Shown here: one piece after another, positions 8,117 to 14,930 of the stretch
Layout: each line of letters begins with the position of its first letter
How positions within the stretch are numbered: the first letter of the stretch is position 1
NCBI GenBank assembly: GCA_045633415.1
Contig: JAZQYH010000084.1
Location: forward strand, 1-37,121
From: RGIG3102 sp045633415
GTDB taxonomy: Bacteria; Bacillota; Clostridia; Oscillospirales; Ruminococcaceae
Direction of reading: 5' to 3'
Length of the DNA stretch: 37,121 nucleotides
The notes under the pieces: model-generated
Database searches by the model: none
The model's input: the letters and a program-made list of their open reading frames with translations, nothing else
What the model was told of the DNA's origin: nothing
Made by a program: the position numbers and the translations under genes

Positions 8117-8689
8117 ATGAAAAAGATTCTTTCGTTATTATTATCATTGGTAATGGTATTCTCTCTGGTGGGATGCACCTCTACCGAAGGAGATATTTCT
8201 TCACAAACTGGCAGTGACTCCACTATCACAGGCACCTATTGGACAGATGACAACTCTGATGATTCCGAAGTTGACTCATCACAGCCACAGCATAGTTCAC
8301 AGCGGCAAGAAGCCACAAAACCGGATAATAAAAAAGACCTGATAGACAAAGACGGGCATTTCTTTGACAAAAAAAGTGTTGCCTTATATATAAACACCTA
8401 CGGCTGTCTGCCAGAAAACTTTATTACCAAAGACGAAGCAAGAAAGCTTGGCTGGGAAGGTGGCAGTGTAGAAAAATATGCCCCGGGCTATGCAATAGGC
8501 GGTGATGTATTCGGCAACTACGAAGGTCTGTTGCCAAAGGCAAAGGGACGCACATACTATGAATGTGATATTGATACTGACGGATACCACAGCCGTGGCA
8601 GTCGCAGAATAGTATTTTCTGACGATGGATTGATATACTACACCCACGACCACTATGAATCTTTTGAACTTCTTTACGGGGAGGAATAA
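8117..8689 (+). CDS. Lipoprotein-anchored barnase-family ribonuclease
   Basis: A 190-residue secreted RNase of the N1/T1/barnase family. A lipoprotein signal (MKKILSLLLS..., lipobox LVGC with Cys20) is followed by an acidic, Ser/Thr-rich linker to about residue 70 and the RNase domain (about 74-190). Aligned with B. amyloliquefaciens barnase it keeps the order LPENFITKDEARKLGW, IGGDVFGN, GRTYYECDI, RRIVFSDDGLIYYT and DHYESF. The catalytic equivalents are Glu149 (barnase Glu73), Arg160/Arg164 (Arg83/Arg87) and His179 (His102). All are present, so the enzyme should be active. Classical barnase is freely secreted; a lipid anchor would hold this one on the outer face of the membrane. Barstar begins 2 bases after the stop, consistent with co-expression of the inhibitor. 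Confidence 0.9.
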   Translation: MKKILSLLLSLVMVFSLVGCTSTEGDISSQTGSDSTITGTYWTDDNSDDSEVDSSQPQHSSQRQEATKPDNKKDLIDKDGHFFDKKSVALYINTYGCLPENFITKDEARKLGWEGGSVEKYAPGYAIGGDVFGNYEGLLPKAKGRTYYECDIDTDGYHSRGSRRIVFSDDGLIYYTHDHYESFELLYGEE

Positions 8690-8691
8690 AC

Positions 8692-8976
8692 ATGAAAATA
8701 GTTGTACTTGACGGCAGAAAAATGACCGACCGTGAAACAGCCCACACATATATCAAAAGAAAACTGCAATTGCCTGAATATTACGGCAAAAATCTGGATG
8801 CATTATACGACTGCCTGTGCGAAATGTCGGGCGTACAGATTATACTGACATATGTGTCAGAAATGAAGGACAACCTGCGCAGATATGCAGACAACCTTCT
8901 GAATGTTTTTGAAGCCGCTGAAGAGAAAAACCCTAAAATCTCTGTAATTTCAGAACAGCTGGTTGATGAACTGTAA
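8692..8976 (+). CDS. Barstar-family ribonuclease inhibitor
   Basis: A 94-residue cytoplasmic protein with the barstar pattern: an N-terminal beta strand (KIVVLDG), then YYGKNLDALYDCL, which holds the barnase-contacting Asp36 and Asp40 (Asp35 and Asp39 in barstar). The C-terminal half ends in PKISVISE. It protects the producer from any barnase that folds before export. The gene follows barnase after 2 bases, with its GGGGAGGAA ribosome binding site inside the end of the barnase frame. A terminator follows directly. Confidence 0.9.
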   Translation: MKIVVLDGRKMTDRETAHTYIKRKLQLPEYYGKNLDALYDCLCEMSGVQIILTYVSEMKDNLRRYADNLLNVFEAAEEKNPKISVISEQLVDEL

Positions 8977-8980
8977 ATTA

Positions 8981-9004
8981 AAGCGCCCAAATGGGTGCTT
9001 TTTA
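8981..9004 (+). terminator. Terminator of the barnase-barstar operon
   Basis: Stem AAGCGCCC with GGGTGCTT (one G-U pair), 4-nt loop, then a T run. It overlaps a GTG at 8995 that opens the next frame, which argues against that GTG as a start. Confidence 0.85.
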
Positions 9005-9054
9005 TTTTGCTTTTTTTATGGTATGATTTAGTAAAGTATAAAGGATGTGGATAT

Positions 9055-9471
9055 ATGAAAGATAAATTTAATGAATCATCAGAATTTAACCGCAGATTTG
9101 CTTTTATTGGCGGCAAGATGTTCCCAAAGGTGCCAGTTGGTAAAGTTGATTATATCATAATACTTGTTTTTATAGCTGTTTTTGTTGTGGTGGGCGCATT
9201 TCTCACAGGTGGCAAAACCTCCAGTGGTTATGTCAACAACCCAGTAACCAAAGCAGTGCTGAGCTATAAAACACGGCGCTATGTCAAGGAAAACTGCCCT
9301 GATTTTGGAGAAGATGCCGTTGTGGATACTGATACGGGTATATTGAAATCCAGCGCTGGCTACACAGTCAGATGCCACCACAAAGATGATTCCATGTCTA
9401 AAATCACCGTCTATTTTGACAGAAAATTCAACATAACAAATATAGCAGTAAATATAAAATCGCAATCCTAG
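9055..9471 (+). CDS. Small single-pass membrane protein of unknown function
   Basis: A 138-residue protein with a charged cytoplasmic N-terminus, one strong membrane segment (about 30-51, VDYIIILVFIAVFVVVGAFL) and an outside C-terminal domain of about 85 residues. That domain has two Cys (in ENCPDF and VRCHHK) that could form a disulfide. I do not recognise the family. The start was set at ATG 9055, with AAAGGA about 9 bases upstream, because the longer frame from GTG 8995 begins inside the preceding terminator. The HAD phosphatase gene begins 8 bases after the stop, so the two are likely co-transcribed. Confidence 0.7.
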   Translation: MKDKFNESSEFNRRFAFIGGKMFPKVPVGKVDYIIILVFIAVFVVVGAFLTGGKTSSGYVNNPVTKAVLSYKTRRYVKENCPDFGEDAVVDTDTGILKSSAGYTVRCHHKDDSMSKITVYFDRKFNITNIAVNIKSQS

Positions 9472-9479
9472 GAGATAAT

Positions 9480-10295
9480 ATGATAAAACTGATAGCCACT
9501 GACCTTGACGGGTCTTTGCTGAACGATAAAAAACAGATACCTGAAAATCTGGACTATGTGCTGGAAAAGCTCGGCGAAAAAAATATCGCCTTTGCGGCTA
9601 TAACAGGCAGAAACTTCGAGGCAGTTTTGCCTGCACTGGGTGACAGGGCATACAAGATGATATGTGTGTGCAACAACGGTGCAAACATCTATGAAAATGG
9701 AGTAAATGTCATCAACCAGCCTATAACCAGAGAGCAACTGCATCGCACTCTGAATGCCATAAAGGATATGGAAAACACAGTTCCACTGGTATTCACATTG
9801 GATAAATGTTATTCCGTACCGGGACCTGCAGGATTTATGGAATGGGCAAAAGCACCATATTCACCACTTGACTGGTTTGAAAGCTATGACGGACTGTATT
9901 CTATAGAGGATGATGTTTACAAAATATCTGTTTATGACGGCAGTGGCAAAATAGAACAGTATTCCTACCCTGTTATCAAAAATGCCATGAAATCAGACTG
10001 CGCTGTTTATATAAGTGGTGAAATCTGGGTGGACATTGTAAACAATTACGCCAGCAAAGGTGCAGGTTTAAAACTTTTACAGGAAAAGTTTGGTGTCACA
10101 AAAGAGGAAACAATAGCTTTTGGCGACTATTACAACGATGAAAGCCTGCTGGCTGAAGCTGGCTTCCCATTTGTTATGGAAAACGGTGTTCAGCTGTTGA
10201 AAGACAAATATCCACTGCGTGCAGGCAGTAATAACAAAGCAGGTGTTACAAACACAATTATTGACTATGTAATTGAAAACACTAAAAAGTTATAA
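9480..10295 (+). CDS. Cof-type HAD-superfamily sugar-phosphate/nucleotide phosphatase
   Basis: A 271-residue member of the Cof/HAD-IIB group (YidA, YwpJ type), soluble Mg-dependent phosphatases of sugar phosphates or flavin nucleotides. Motif I is ATDLDGSLLND with the nucleophile Asp and the acid/base Asp two residues on. Motif II is AAITGRN, the motif III Lys lies in the KGAGL-like stretch SKGAGLKLL, and motif IV is FGDYYNDESLL. The large C2B cap lies between motifs II and III. AGGAGA precedes the ATG. A substrate cannot be assigned from sequence for this promiscuous family. Confidence 0.92.
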   Translation: MIKLIATDLDGSLLNDKKQIPENLDYVLEKLGEKNIAFAAITGRNFEAVLPALGDRAYKMICVCNNGANIYENGVNVINQPITREQLHRTLNAIKDMENTVPLVFTLDKCYSVPGPAGFMEWAKAPYSPLDWFESYDGLYSIEDDVYKISVYDGSGKIEQYSYPVIKNAMKSDCAVYISGEIWVDIVNNYASKGAGLKLLQEKFGVTKEETIAFGDYYNDESLLAEAGFPFVMENGVQLLKDKYPLRAGSNNKAGVTNTIIDYVIENTKKL

Positions 10296-10297
10296 AT

Positions 10298-10324
10298 AAA
10301 AGAGGGTAATTCTACCCTCTTTTT
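10298..10324. terminator. Bidirectional terminator between the HAD gene and yhbD-like gene
   Basis: Stem AAAAGAGGGTA with TACCCTCTTTT, loop ATTC. T runs on both strands serve the converging genes ending at 10295 (plus) and 10331 (minus). Confidence 0.9.
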
Positions 10325-10330
10325 CTTTCG

Positions 10331-10942
10331 TTATACTTCTTCTTTCAACCTGTTCCACATGATTTCCAGATTGTAATCTCCCAGAATTCGCAGACCACTG
10401 TCTGCAAAGAAGCCAGAACTATTGTCGATTATTGCTATATGGCAGTCACCACCAGCGGCAAACACAACACATCTTACCTCTGTTTTGGTACATTTAACCG
10501 CCATAGGCAATGCATAGCGCAATAAGTCAACATACTGTCTGGTGGTAAATCTTTCTTTTGCCGCCACATTGGCACAGCATATAATCAGCATATATTCTGG
10601 CGCTGTATAGGCTGGCTTTTTGAAATAGTTGCCAACAGCATTTACATACTCTGCTGTCAGATACTGTGATTTATACATATTTTCCAGCGTAATTACTTCT
10701 TTTTCGCAGTTGTAGGCATATTTTTCCACCAGCTGTTCAAGAGAATGTTCTTCCATCCGCCGCTGAATATCTTTTATTCTGTTTATGATTTTTTTGCGTG
10801 GGAGAATGGTTTCCTGCCCTGTGGATGATGGGCGTTTGATAAACCAGCTTTCTGGTATAAGCCCTATCCTTTTCCATCTGTACAGCTGACCATAGGATAT
10901 CTGCATTTCTTCCAGCAGTTGTTTTTTAGTGATGTATTCCAT
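10331..10942 (-). CDS. YhbD-family (DUF4004) HTH protein
   Basis: A 203-residue protein whose N-terminus (TKKQLLEEMQISYGQLYRWKR, then LIPESWFIKRPSSTGQETILPR) matches the DUF4004/YhbD family, with a MerR-like helix-turn-helix followed by a basic helical region (about 45-70). The C-terminal half holds paired Cys residues (LIICCANV) and is of unknown role. The family is associated with sporulating Firmicutes; its molecular function is not established as far as I know. An interrupted palindrome inside its own promoter spacer (10981-10993) suggests autoregulation. Confidence 0.8.
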   Translation of the reverse strand: MEYITKKQLLEEMQISYGQLYRWKRIGLIPESWFIKRPSSTGQETILPRKKIINRIKDIQRRMEEHSLEQLVEKYAYNCEKEVITLENMYKSQYLTAEYVNAVGNYFKKPAYTAPEYMLIICCANVAAKERFTTRQYVDLLRYALPMAVKCTKTEVRCVVFAAGGDCHIAIIDNSSGFFADSGLRILGDYNLEIMWNRLKEEV

Positions 10943-10972
10943 AGTGTTTATTCCTTACATATTATCTATTTT

Positions 10973-11001
10973 ATTGTAGCACAACATTGTTGTATCCACA
11001 A
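10973..11001 (-). promoter_or_regulatory. Promoter of yhbD-like gene with a palindrome in the spacer
   Basis: Minus strand: TTGTGG (10996-11001), 17-base spacer, TACAAT (10973-10978). The spacer contains ACAAC-N3-GTTGT (10981-10993), a perfect inverted repeat placed between -35 and -10, as in MerR-family operators, although MerR promoters usually have a 19-20-base spacer. Confidence 0.55.
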
Positions 11002-11011
11002 TACAGTGCTG

Positions 11012-11040
11012 TTGCATTATTGACATTTCTGAATTAAAAT
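11012..11040 (+). promoter_or_regulatory. Promoter of the conserved hypothetical gene at 11069
   Basis: TTGCAT (11012-11017), 17-base spacer, TAAAAT (11035-11040), 28 bases before the ATG. Divergent from the yhbD-like promoter. Confidence 0.5.
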
Positions 11041-11068
11041 ATAGTAAAACATTGCCGGAGGAAAGTTT

Positions 11069-11560
11069 ATGAAAGATATTTTACTTTACGAAAGCACCAT
11101 TCACCCACAGGCACAGCCACAAGACTATATAAAGCTGATTTTTCAGAGCGAATTTGGTCCGGGGCATCTGATTGCCGATGCAGACTACAGCAGAAAAAGA
11201 CTGGTTGATGAATGGGAAACAGTGAAAAATCTGCCAGCTGAAGAAAACCAGAATATAGGCGGCGGTTATATTCGCATGTGCATCAAAGGTATTGATTCAC
11301 ACAAGCTTGAAGCAATAAACAGCGCCTTTTTCGCCAGCGCAAACGAAAAAAGCGGCAGTGAGTCAGGCTTTATAGAAAAGATTAGTCTGTTTTTGGCTAT
11401 GGCAAAAGAGGGGCTGTTCAATTTCAGCTTTTCTACAGCCAGCGAAGCCGTGGACAGCTATATGGCAGAGGGTATACGCCCTACCTCTCACACCAGGATT
11501 TACCATTCTTACTACACACCTGCTTACAGGGTTGTCAGTCAGAAATTTCTCAACATATAA
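11069..11560 (+). CDS. Conserved hypothetical protein
   Basis: A 163-residue soluble protein, no signal peptide or membrane segment. Noticeable segments are HPQAQPQDYIKLIFQSEFGPGHLI near the N-terminus (about 12-35), GGGYIRMCI in the middle and SHTRIYHSYYTPAYRVVSQKF at the C-terminus. Repeated His/Tyr residues in the last segment look like a conserved surface or active site. I believe similar proteins occur across Clostridia, but I know no assigned function. GGAGG lies about 8 bases before the ATG. It is a single-gene unit divergent from the yhbD-like gene and ending at a strong terminator. Confidence 0.7.
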   Translation: MKDILLYESTIHPQAQPQDYIKLIFQSEFGPGHLIADADYSRKRLVDEWETVKNLPAEENQNIGGGYIRMCIKGIDSHKLEAINSAFFASANEKSGSESGFIEKISLFLAMAKEGLFNFSFSTASEAVDSYMAEGIRPTSHTRIYHSYYTPAYRVVSQKFLNI

Positions 11561-11591
11561 AAGGCCGCAGGGTTATGCCTGCGGTCTTTTT
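11561..11591. terminator. Bidirectional terminator
   Basis: Stem GGCCGCAGG with CCTGCGGTC (one G-U), 6-nt loop, T run on the plus side and an A/T-rich flank on the minus side. Serves converging genes ending at 11560 and 11592. Confidence 0.85.
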
Positions 11592-12083
11592 TTATTCTAT
11601 AGCAGATATCTCGCCATTTACATTTATAAAATAGTTCTGTCCTTTTGTCTGTATGACATAAAAGCCATAATCTTCATTTTCAATTACATCTGTATTTTCA
11701 TCTTCTGGCTGTGGGTACAGCAGGTTGACAAAAACTTTAATTTCATTGGTATTCACTTTGTGCTGATAATACACCTGCCCGTTTTCATCTGTTTTCTGCA
11801 GGTAATCCTTTGGATTCAGCTCATTTTCCATCCAGAATACAGACAGTGCTTCATCAAGGGTAAGAACTTTCAGTGTGTCACTTTTGTCCAGATTTTCTTT
11901 GATTTCAGCCACGTTGTATCTATCACTATGGTTAAAATAAGATGCGAAAATATCCTTTCTTTCCTCCAGTGTCAATGTGGCCGGCTTTATATCTATGTCA
12001 GATTCCTTGTCTGTTTGCTGACTGCAGCCAGCAAAGCTGAATACACATGCCAAAAGCACCATAATCAATGTAAATTTCTTCAT
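11592..12083 (-). CDS. Small predicted lipoprotein of unknown function
   Basis: A 163-residue exported lipoprotein. The signal peptide MKKFTLIMVLLACVFSFAGC ends in lipobox FAGC with Cys20. The mature part is hydrophilic and contains a YxxK-like VYYQHKVNTNEIKV strand pattern and a C-terminal strand segment ending in QTKGQNYFINVNGEISAIE. I do not recognise the family. The start is set at 12083, where GGAGGG lies about 6 bases upstream and the signal peptide begins; an upstream in-frame ATG at 12134 would put 17 polar residues before the signal peptide. Single-gene unit. Confidence 0.75.
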   Translation of the reverse strand: MKKFTLIMVLLACVFSFAGCSQQTDKESDIDIKPATLTLEERKDIFASYFNHSDRYNVAEIKENLDKSDTLKVLTLDEALSVFWMENELNPKDYLQKTDENGQVYYQHKVNTNEIKVFVNLLYPQPEDENTDVIENEDYGFYVIQTKGQNYFINVNGEISAIE

Positions 12084-12210
12084 GCATTCCCTCCATATAT
12101 CAACAGCCATCGTGCTATAGCCATATGTTAGCACAACCAGATGTCTTTTACGAGAGAATTATGTCAATGTGACTAAATTATTATTTTGTAAAAATCTGTA
12201 TAAAAAGAAA

Positions 12211-12234
12211 AACTGCGGCCAGAGGCCGCAAGTT
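12211..12234 (-). terminator. Terminator after the ferredoxin gene
   Basis: GCGGCC with GGCCGC around a 3-nt loop, extended by AACT/AGTT across a bulged base. On the minus strand it is followed by TTTTTC. Confidence 0.85.
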
Positions 12235-12252
12235 ATTCCAAACGAATCTTAA

Positions 12253-12423
12253 TTATTCAGCTTCGATAGCGCCTGTTGGGCAAGCTGCTTCACATGCACC
12301 GCAGTCGAGACATGCAGCTGCATCGATAACGTATTTGCCTTCACCTTCAGAAATTGCGCCTACTGGACATTCGCCAGCACATGCACCACACATGATGCAA
12401 GCATCTGTAATTTTGTATGCCAT
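12253..12423 (-). CDS. 2[4Fe-4S] clostridial-type ferredoxin
   Basis: A 56-residue ferredoxin, too short for many gene finders. Two CxxCxxCxxxCP motifs are complete: CIMCGACAGECP (first Cys at residue 9) and CLDCGACEAACP. They ligate two [4Fe-4S] clusters, the low-potential electron carrier of anaerobic metabolism. The protein starts MAYKITDA and ends GAIEAE, as typical for Clostridium ferredoxins. GGAGG lies 6 bases before the ATG. It has its own promoter (12509-12537) and a roughly 80-base leader with a stable hairpin, so it is probably not read through from ricT upstream. Its strong terminator suggests a monocistronic, abundant transcript. Confidence 0.97.
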   Translation of the reverse strand: MAYKITDACIMCGACAGECPVGAISEGEGKYVIDAAACLDCGACEAACPTGAIEAE

Positions 12424-12463
12424 GATAATACCTCCGTTTGATTTTTAGCCATAGCCATCTATT

Positions 12464-12481
12464 TTTCAGCCGTAGCTGAAA
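12464..12481 (-). promoter_or_regulatory. Leader hairpin with UACG tetraloop before ferredoxin
   Basis: In the minus-strand RNA a perfect 7-bp stem (UUUCAGC with GCUGAAA) closes a UACG tetraloop with a C-G closing pair, a known extra-stable loop. It sits 40 bases before the ATG. A degenerate copy of the same sequence follows (GCTACGGCTGAAAAAT, then GCTATGGCTAAAAAT). No U run follows, so it is not a terminator; mRNA stabilisation or regulation is inferred. Confidence 0.5.
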
Positions 12482-12508
12482 GTTACACAGAATTATCTGT
12501 ATGAAAAC

Positions 12509-12537
12509 AGTTTACTACAATAATTGATTTTGTGCAA
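12509..12537 (-). promoter_or_regulatory. Ferredoxin promoter
   Basis: Minus strand: TTGCAC (12532-12537), 17-base spacer, TAAACT (12509-12514), about 86 bases before the ferredoxin ATG. Confidence 0.55.
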
Positions 12538-12568
12538 GTGTTTTATACTTATTGATATGTCTTCAGGA

Positions 12569-13438
12569 TTAATCTTCCAGTTCTTTCAATTCTTTGTCGT
12601 GTACTTTATCCACATTTTGTCTGCCTGCACGACGGATAACAGATATATCGTCTACAGTGTATTCTCTTGGTACACCGTCTTTGTTTCTGTCCAGACGAAC
12701 CTTTACTTTGCCAGCCAGCAGTGCAACCTCTACAACTGTACCTGTGCCGTCATCTGTGCGCACATAGCTGCCCACACCAGGTGTAATGCTGTTAAGGTAT
12801 TCGTAAACATTCTGTTCGTAAGACAGGCAACACATAAGTCTGCCACAGCTGCCGCTGATTTTGGTTGGGTTCAGTGACAGGCCCTGTTCCTTTGCCATTT
12901 TGATAGAAACAGGGGTAAAGTCTGACAGGAAGCGTGAACAGCAGAATGGCTGACCGCATACACCGATGCCACCCATCATTTTGCTTTCATCCCTCACACC
13001 AATCTGGCGCAGTTCGATTCTTGTGCGGAAAATCCGTGCCAGTTCTTTAACCAGTTCACGGAAATCTACACGACCATCTGCAGTAAAGTAGAACAGCGCT
13101 TTACTGCGGTCAAATGTGTATTCCACATCAATCAGCTTCATATCCAGCTTATGTTTTTCAATTTTTTCAAGGCAGATATCATATGCCTTTTTTTCATCCA
13201 GACGGTTCTGATTCATTTTTTCAATATCAGAGCCTGTTGCAATACGTGAAACAGCTTTCAGCGGTTTTACAATTTTGTCTTCACTTTCTGTGTGGATGCC
13301 CTGAACTACAAGACCACACTCAAGACCACGTGCAGTGTCAACAATAACATAGTCGCCTTTGTTGATTTCAAAATCTGCTGGGTCAAAAAAGTAAATTTTG
13401 CCGCCATCTTTAAAGCGGACACCAATAACTTTTACCAT
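12569..13438 (-). CDS. ricT: RicT (YaaT), PSP1-domain protein of the Ric iron-sulfur complex
   Basis: A 289-residue homologue of B. subtilis YaaT/RicT, which with RicA and RicF forms a [4Fe-4S]-carrying complex that promotes mRNA maturation by RNase Y. The match is strong across the whole length: VKVIGVRFKDGGKIYFFDP at the start, then DVEYTFDRSKALFYFTADGRVDFRELV and RTRIELRQIGVRDESKM. The conserved cysteine clusters are GVCGQPFCCSRFL and SGSCGRLMCCLSYE, all retained. The start at 13438 agrees with the family N-terminus; in-frame starts at 13462 and 13489 would add 8 or 17 residues, and the AAAGGA site just before 13462 leaves the choice open. Located downstream of darA-holB, the classical Firmicutes order. 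Confidence 0.93.
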   Translation of the reverse strand: MVKVIGVRFKDGGKIYFFDPADFEINKGDYVIVDTARGLECGLVVQGIHTESEDKIVKPLKAVSRIATGSDIEKMNQNRLDEKKAYDICLEKIEKHKLDMKLIDVEYTFDRSKALFYFTADGRVDFRELVKELARIFRTRIELRQIGVRDESKMMGGIGVCGQPFCCSRFLSDFTPVSIKMAKEQGLSLNPTKISGSCGRLMCCLSYEQNVYEYLNSITPGVGSYVRTDDGTGTVVEVALLAGKVKVRLDRNKDGVPREYTVDDISVIRRAGRQNVDKVHDKELKELED

Positions 13439-13578
13439 ATATCTCAAAATGCCTGTCGGCATATCCTTTCGATTTTTATTTAATACCAATATATTTTACA
13501 CAGGGCGTCTCTGCGCCTGCCCCAGTATAAATGTGCTATCCATATATTTTATCTAAAATTTATTCAAATTGCAAATAA

Positions 13579-14445
13579 TTATTTACATATTTCTATTGCA
13601 AAATTTTCCAGCGCCAGATTCAGATTCACATTTGTTTTTATAAGTTCATTGTATTTGTGAATTACATTTATGGCTTTGATTGATTTTTCAGAAAGATTTT
13701 TATGGCATATATCTCTTAAATCTTCCAGAAACAGGCGGAAATCATCCTTTGCTTTTACATAGCCATAGCAGGCTTTGGCCACAGCATAGCTGTCGCCATT
13801 TTTTACCATATTGTACACTTCCACAGCATTTTGCAGAATACTGTAGCGCTTTTCATTTGTCAGGGCATTTTCTATTTTTCCTATGTTTTCACCATAAATA
13901 GACATCAGGCTTTTCACCATAGCACTGTCTGCATTTTTCTGTGCGAAATACCGTGTTGTTTCCTGCTGTGACGGAGCTGTAAGGGTGTACACTCCACAGC
14001 GTGAGCGTATGGTAGCAAGAATCGCCCGTGGGTTGTTTGTTGTAAGAATATATGTTGTATCGTTTTTAGGTTCTTCCAGATTTTTCAGCAGTGCGTTGGC
14101 AGAGTTTGCATTGAAGTTTTCACAGTTATGAATTATAACCACACGTTTTTCACCACTGATGGAAGAATAGCTTACTTCCTCATTAAGATGTCTGATTTTA
14201 TCAACACGAATCATACCGCTGGCACCTTCGCCCCTTACGGACTGTACCAGTGGATTTTTACCATCTTTAATAGCCTGTACATCCTTACTGCCCACAATAT
14301 CTGCGGCCAGCAGGTATGCAAATTCGTTTACACCCAGACCCTTTTCGCCACAGAGCAATAAACCATGAGAAAGCCGCCCTGATGCCAAGGCACCAAGGAG
14401 GCTTTCTTTTATGTTCTTATTACCTATGAATGAATCCAGCAACAT
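13579..14445 (-). CDS. holB: DNA polymerase III subunit delta-prime
   Basis: A 288-residue clamp-loader subunit. The AAA+ N-terminal domain carries IGNKNIKESL, LSHGLLLCGEKGLG, IRVDKIRHLNEEVSYSS, KRVVIIHNCENFNANSANAL, LKNLEEP and a sensor/arginine region TTNNPRAILATIRSRC. The P-loop equivalent (residues 33-40, GEKGLGVN) has Val-Asn instead of Lys-Thr/Ser, so nucleotide binding is unlikely, as in E. coli delta-prime. The zinc cysteines of DnaX are also missing. The C-terminal part is a helical collar. Its ATG overlaps the darA stop by one base (TAATG), showing translational coupling. Identification rests on the sequence plus the darA-holB-ricT order. Confidence 0.92.
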   Translation of the reverse strand: MLLDSFIGNKNIKESLLGALASGRLSHGLLLCGEKGLGVNEFAYLLAADIVGSKDVQAIKDGKNPLVQSVRGEGASGMIRVDKIRHLNEEVSYSSISGEKRVVIIHNCENFNANSANALLKNLEEPKNDTTYILTTNNPRAILATIRSRCGVYTLTAPSQQETTRYFAQKNADSAMVKSLMSIYGENIGKIENALTNEKRYSILQNAVEVYNMVKNGDSYAVAKACYGYVKAKDDFRLFLEDLRDICHKNLSEKSIKAINVIHKYNELIKTNVNLNLALENFAIEICK

Positions 14446-14768
14446 TATACTTTTTCAAATCTGTCGATTGGCAGTACAAAGATTGTTGCGCCACCTACTG
14501 TAACTTCCAGAGGGATGGATGTAGTGATGCCCATACCATACATAACTGTTGATGGAACGATTTCTGTACGTTTCTGTGAGTGTTCACCGATGATTTTGAT
14601 AACATCATCTACTTTTTCATCTTCTGTACCAATGATAAGTGTGATGTTACCAGACATAAGGAAGCCACCTGTTGTAGCAAGTTTTGTAACAGAATATCTT
14701 GCTTTTGTAAGAGCCTGAGAAACAACTGTTGAATCTTCTTTGTTGATAATAGCTAATATAAGTTTCAT
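14445..14768 (-). CDS. darA: Cyclic-di-AMP receptor DarA (PstA/YaaQ), PII-like
   Basis: A 107-residue trimeric PII-like protein that binds c-di-AMP. MKLILAIINKEDS, VTKLATTGGFLMSGN, TLIIGTEDEKVDDVI, SQKRTEIVPST and GGATIFVLPIDRFEKV match B. subtilis YaaQ almost segment by segment, including the TTGGFL/GN region that contacts the ligand. The start was moved to 14768: AAAGGAGGT lies 7 bases upstream, and a frame from 14810 would add 14 residues not found in the family. First gene of the darA-holB-ricT group. Its output partner is not known in most species. Confidence 0.95.
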   Translation of the reverse strand: MKLILAIINKEDSTVVSQALTKARYSVTKLATTGGFLMSGNITLIIGTEDEKVDDVIKIIGEHSQKRTEIVPSTVMYGMGITTSIPLEVTVGGATIFVLPIDRFEKV

Positions 14769-14843
14769 AAAATAGACCTCCTTTAACAGATACTTATACT
14801 TTATGGGCATAAACCTGTTTCTATTTTTAATATAACATTATTT

Positions 14844-14861
14844 ACAGTATTTTTCTACTGT
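14844..14861. repeat. Inverted repeat in the ptsI-darA gap
   Basis: ACAGTA-N6-TACTGT, a perfect 6-bp inverted repeat about 75 bases before the darA start. A near-palindrome around CTTAAG lies next to it (about 14865-14890). Either could be part of the weak ptsI terminator or a darA operator. Confidence 0.35.
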
Positions 14862-14930
14862 TTTTTGTATTTTCTTAAGAAATACACAAGTATATTTTCA
14901 AAAATACAGCAAAATATACACAATTAAACA

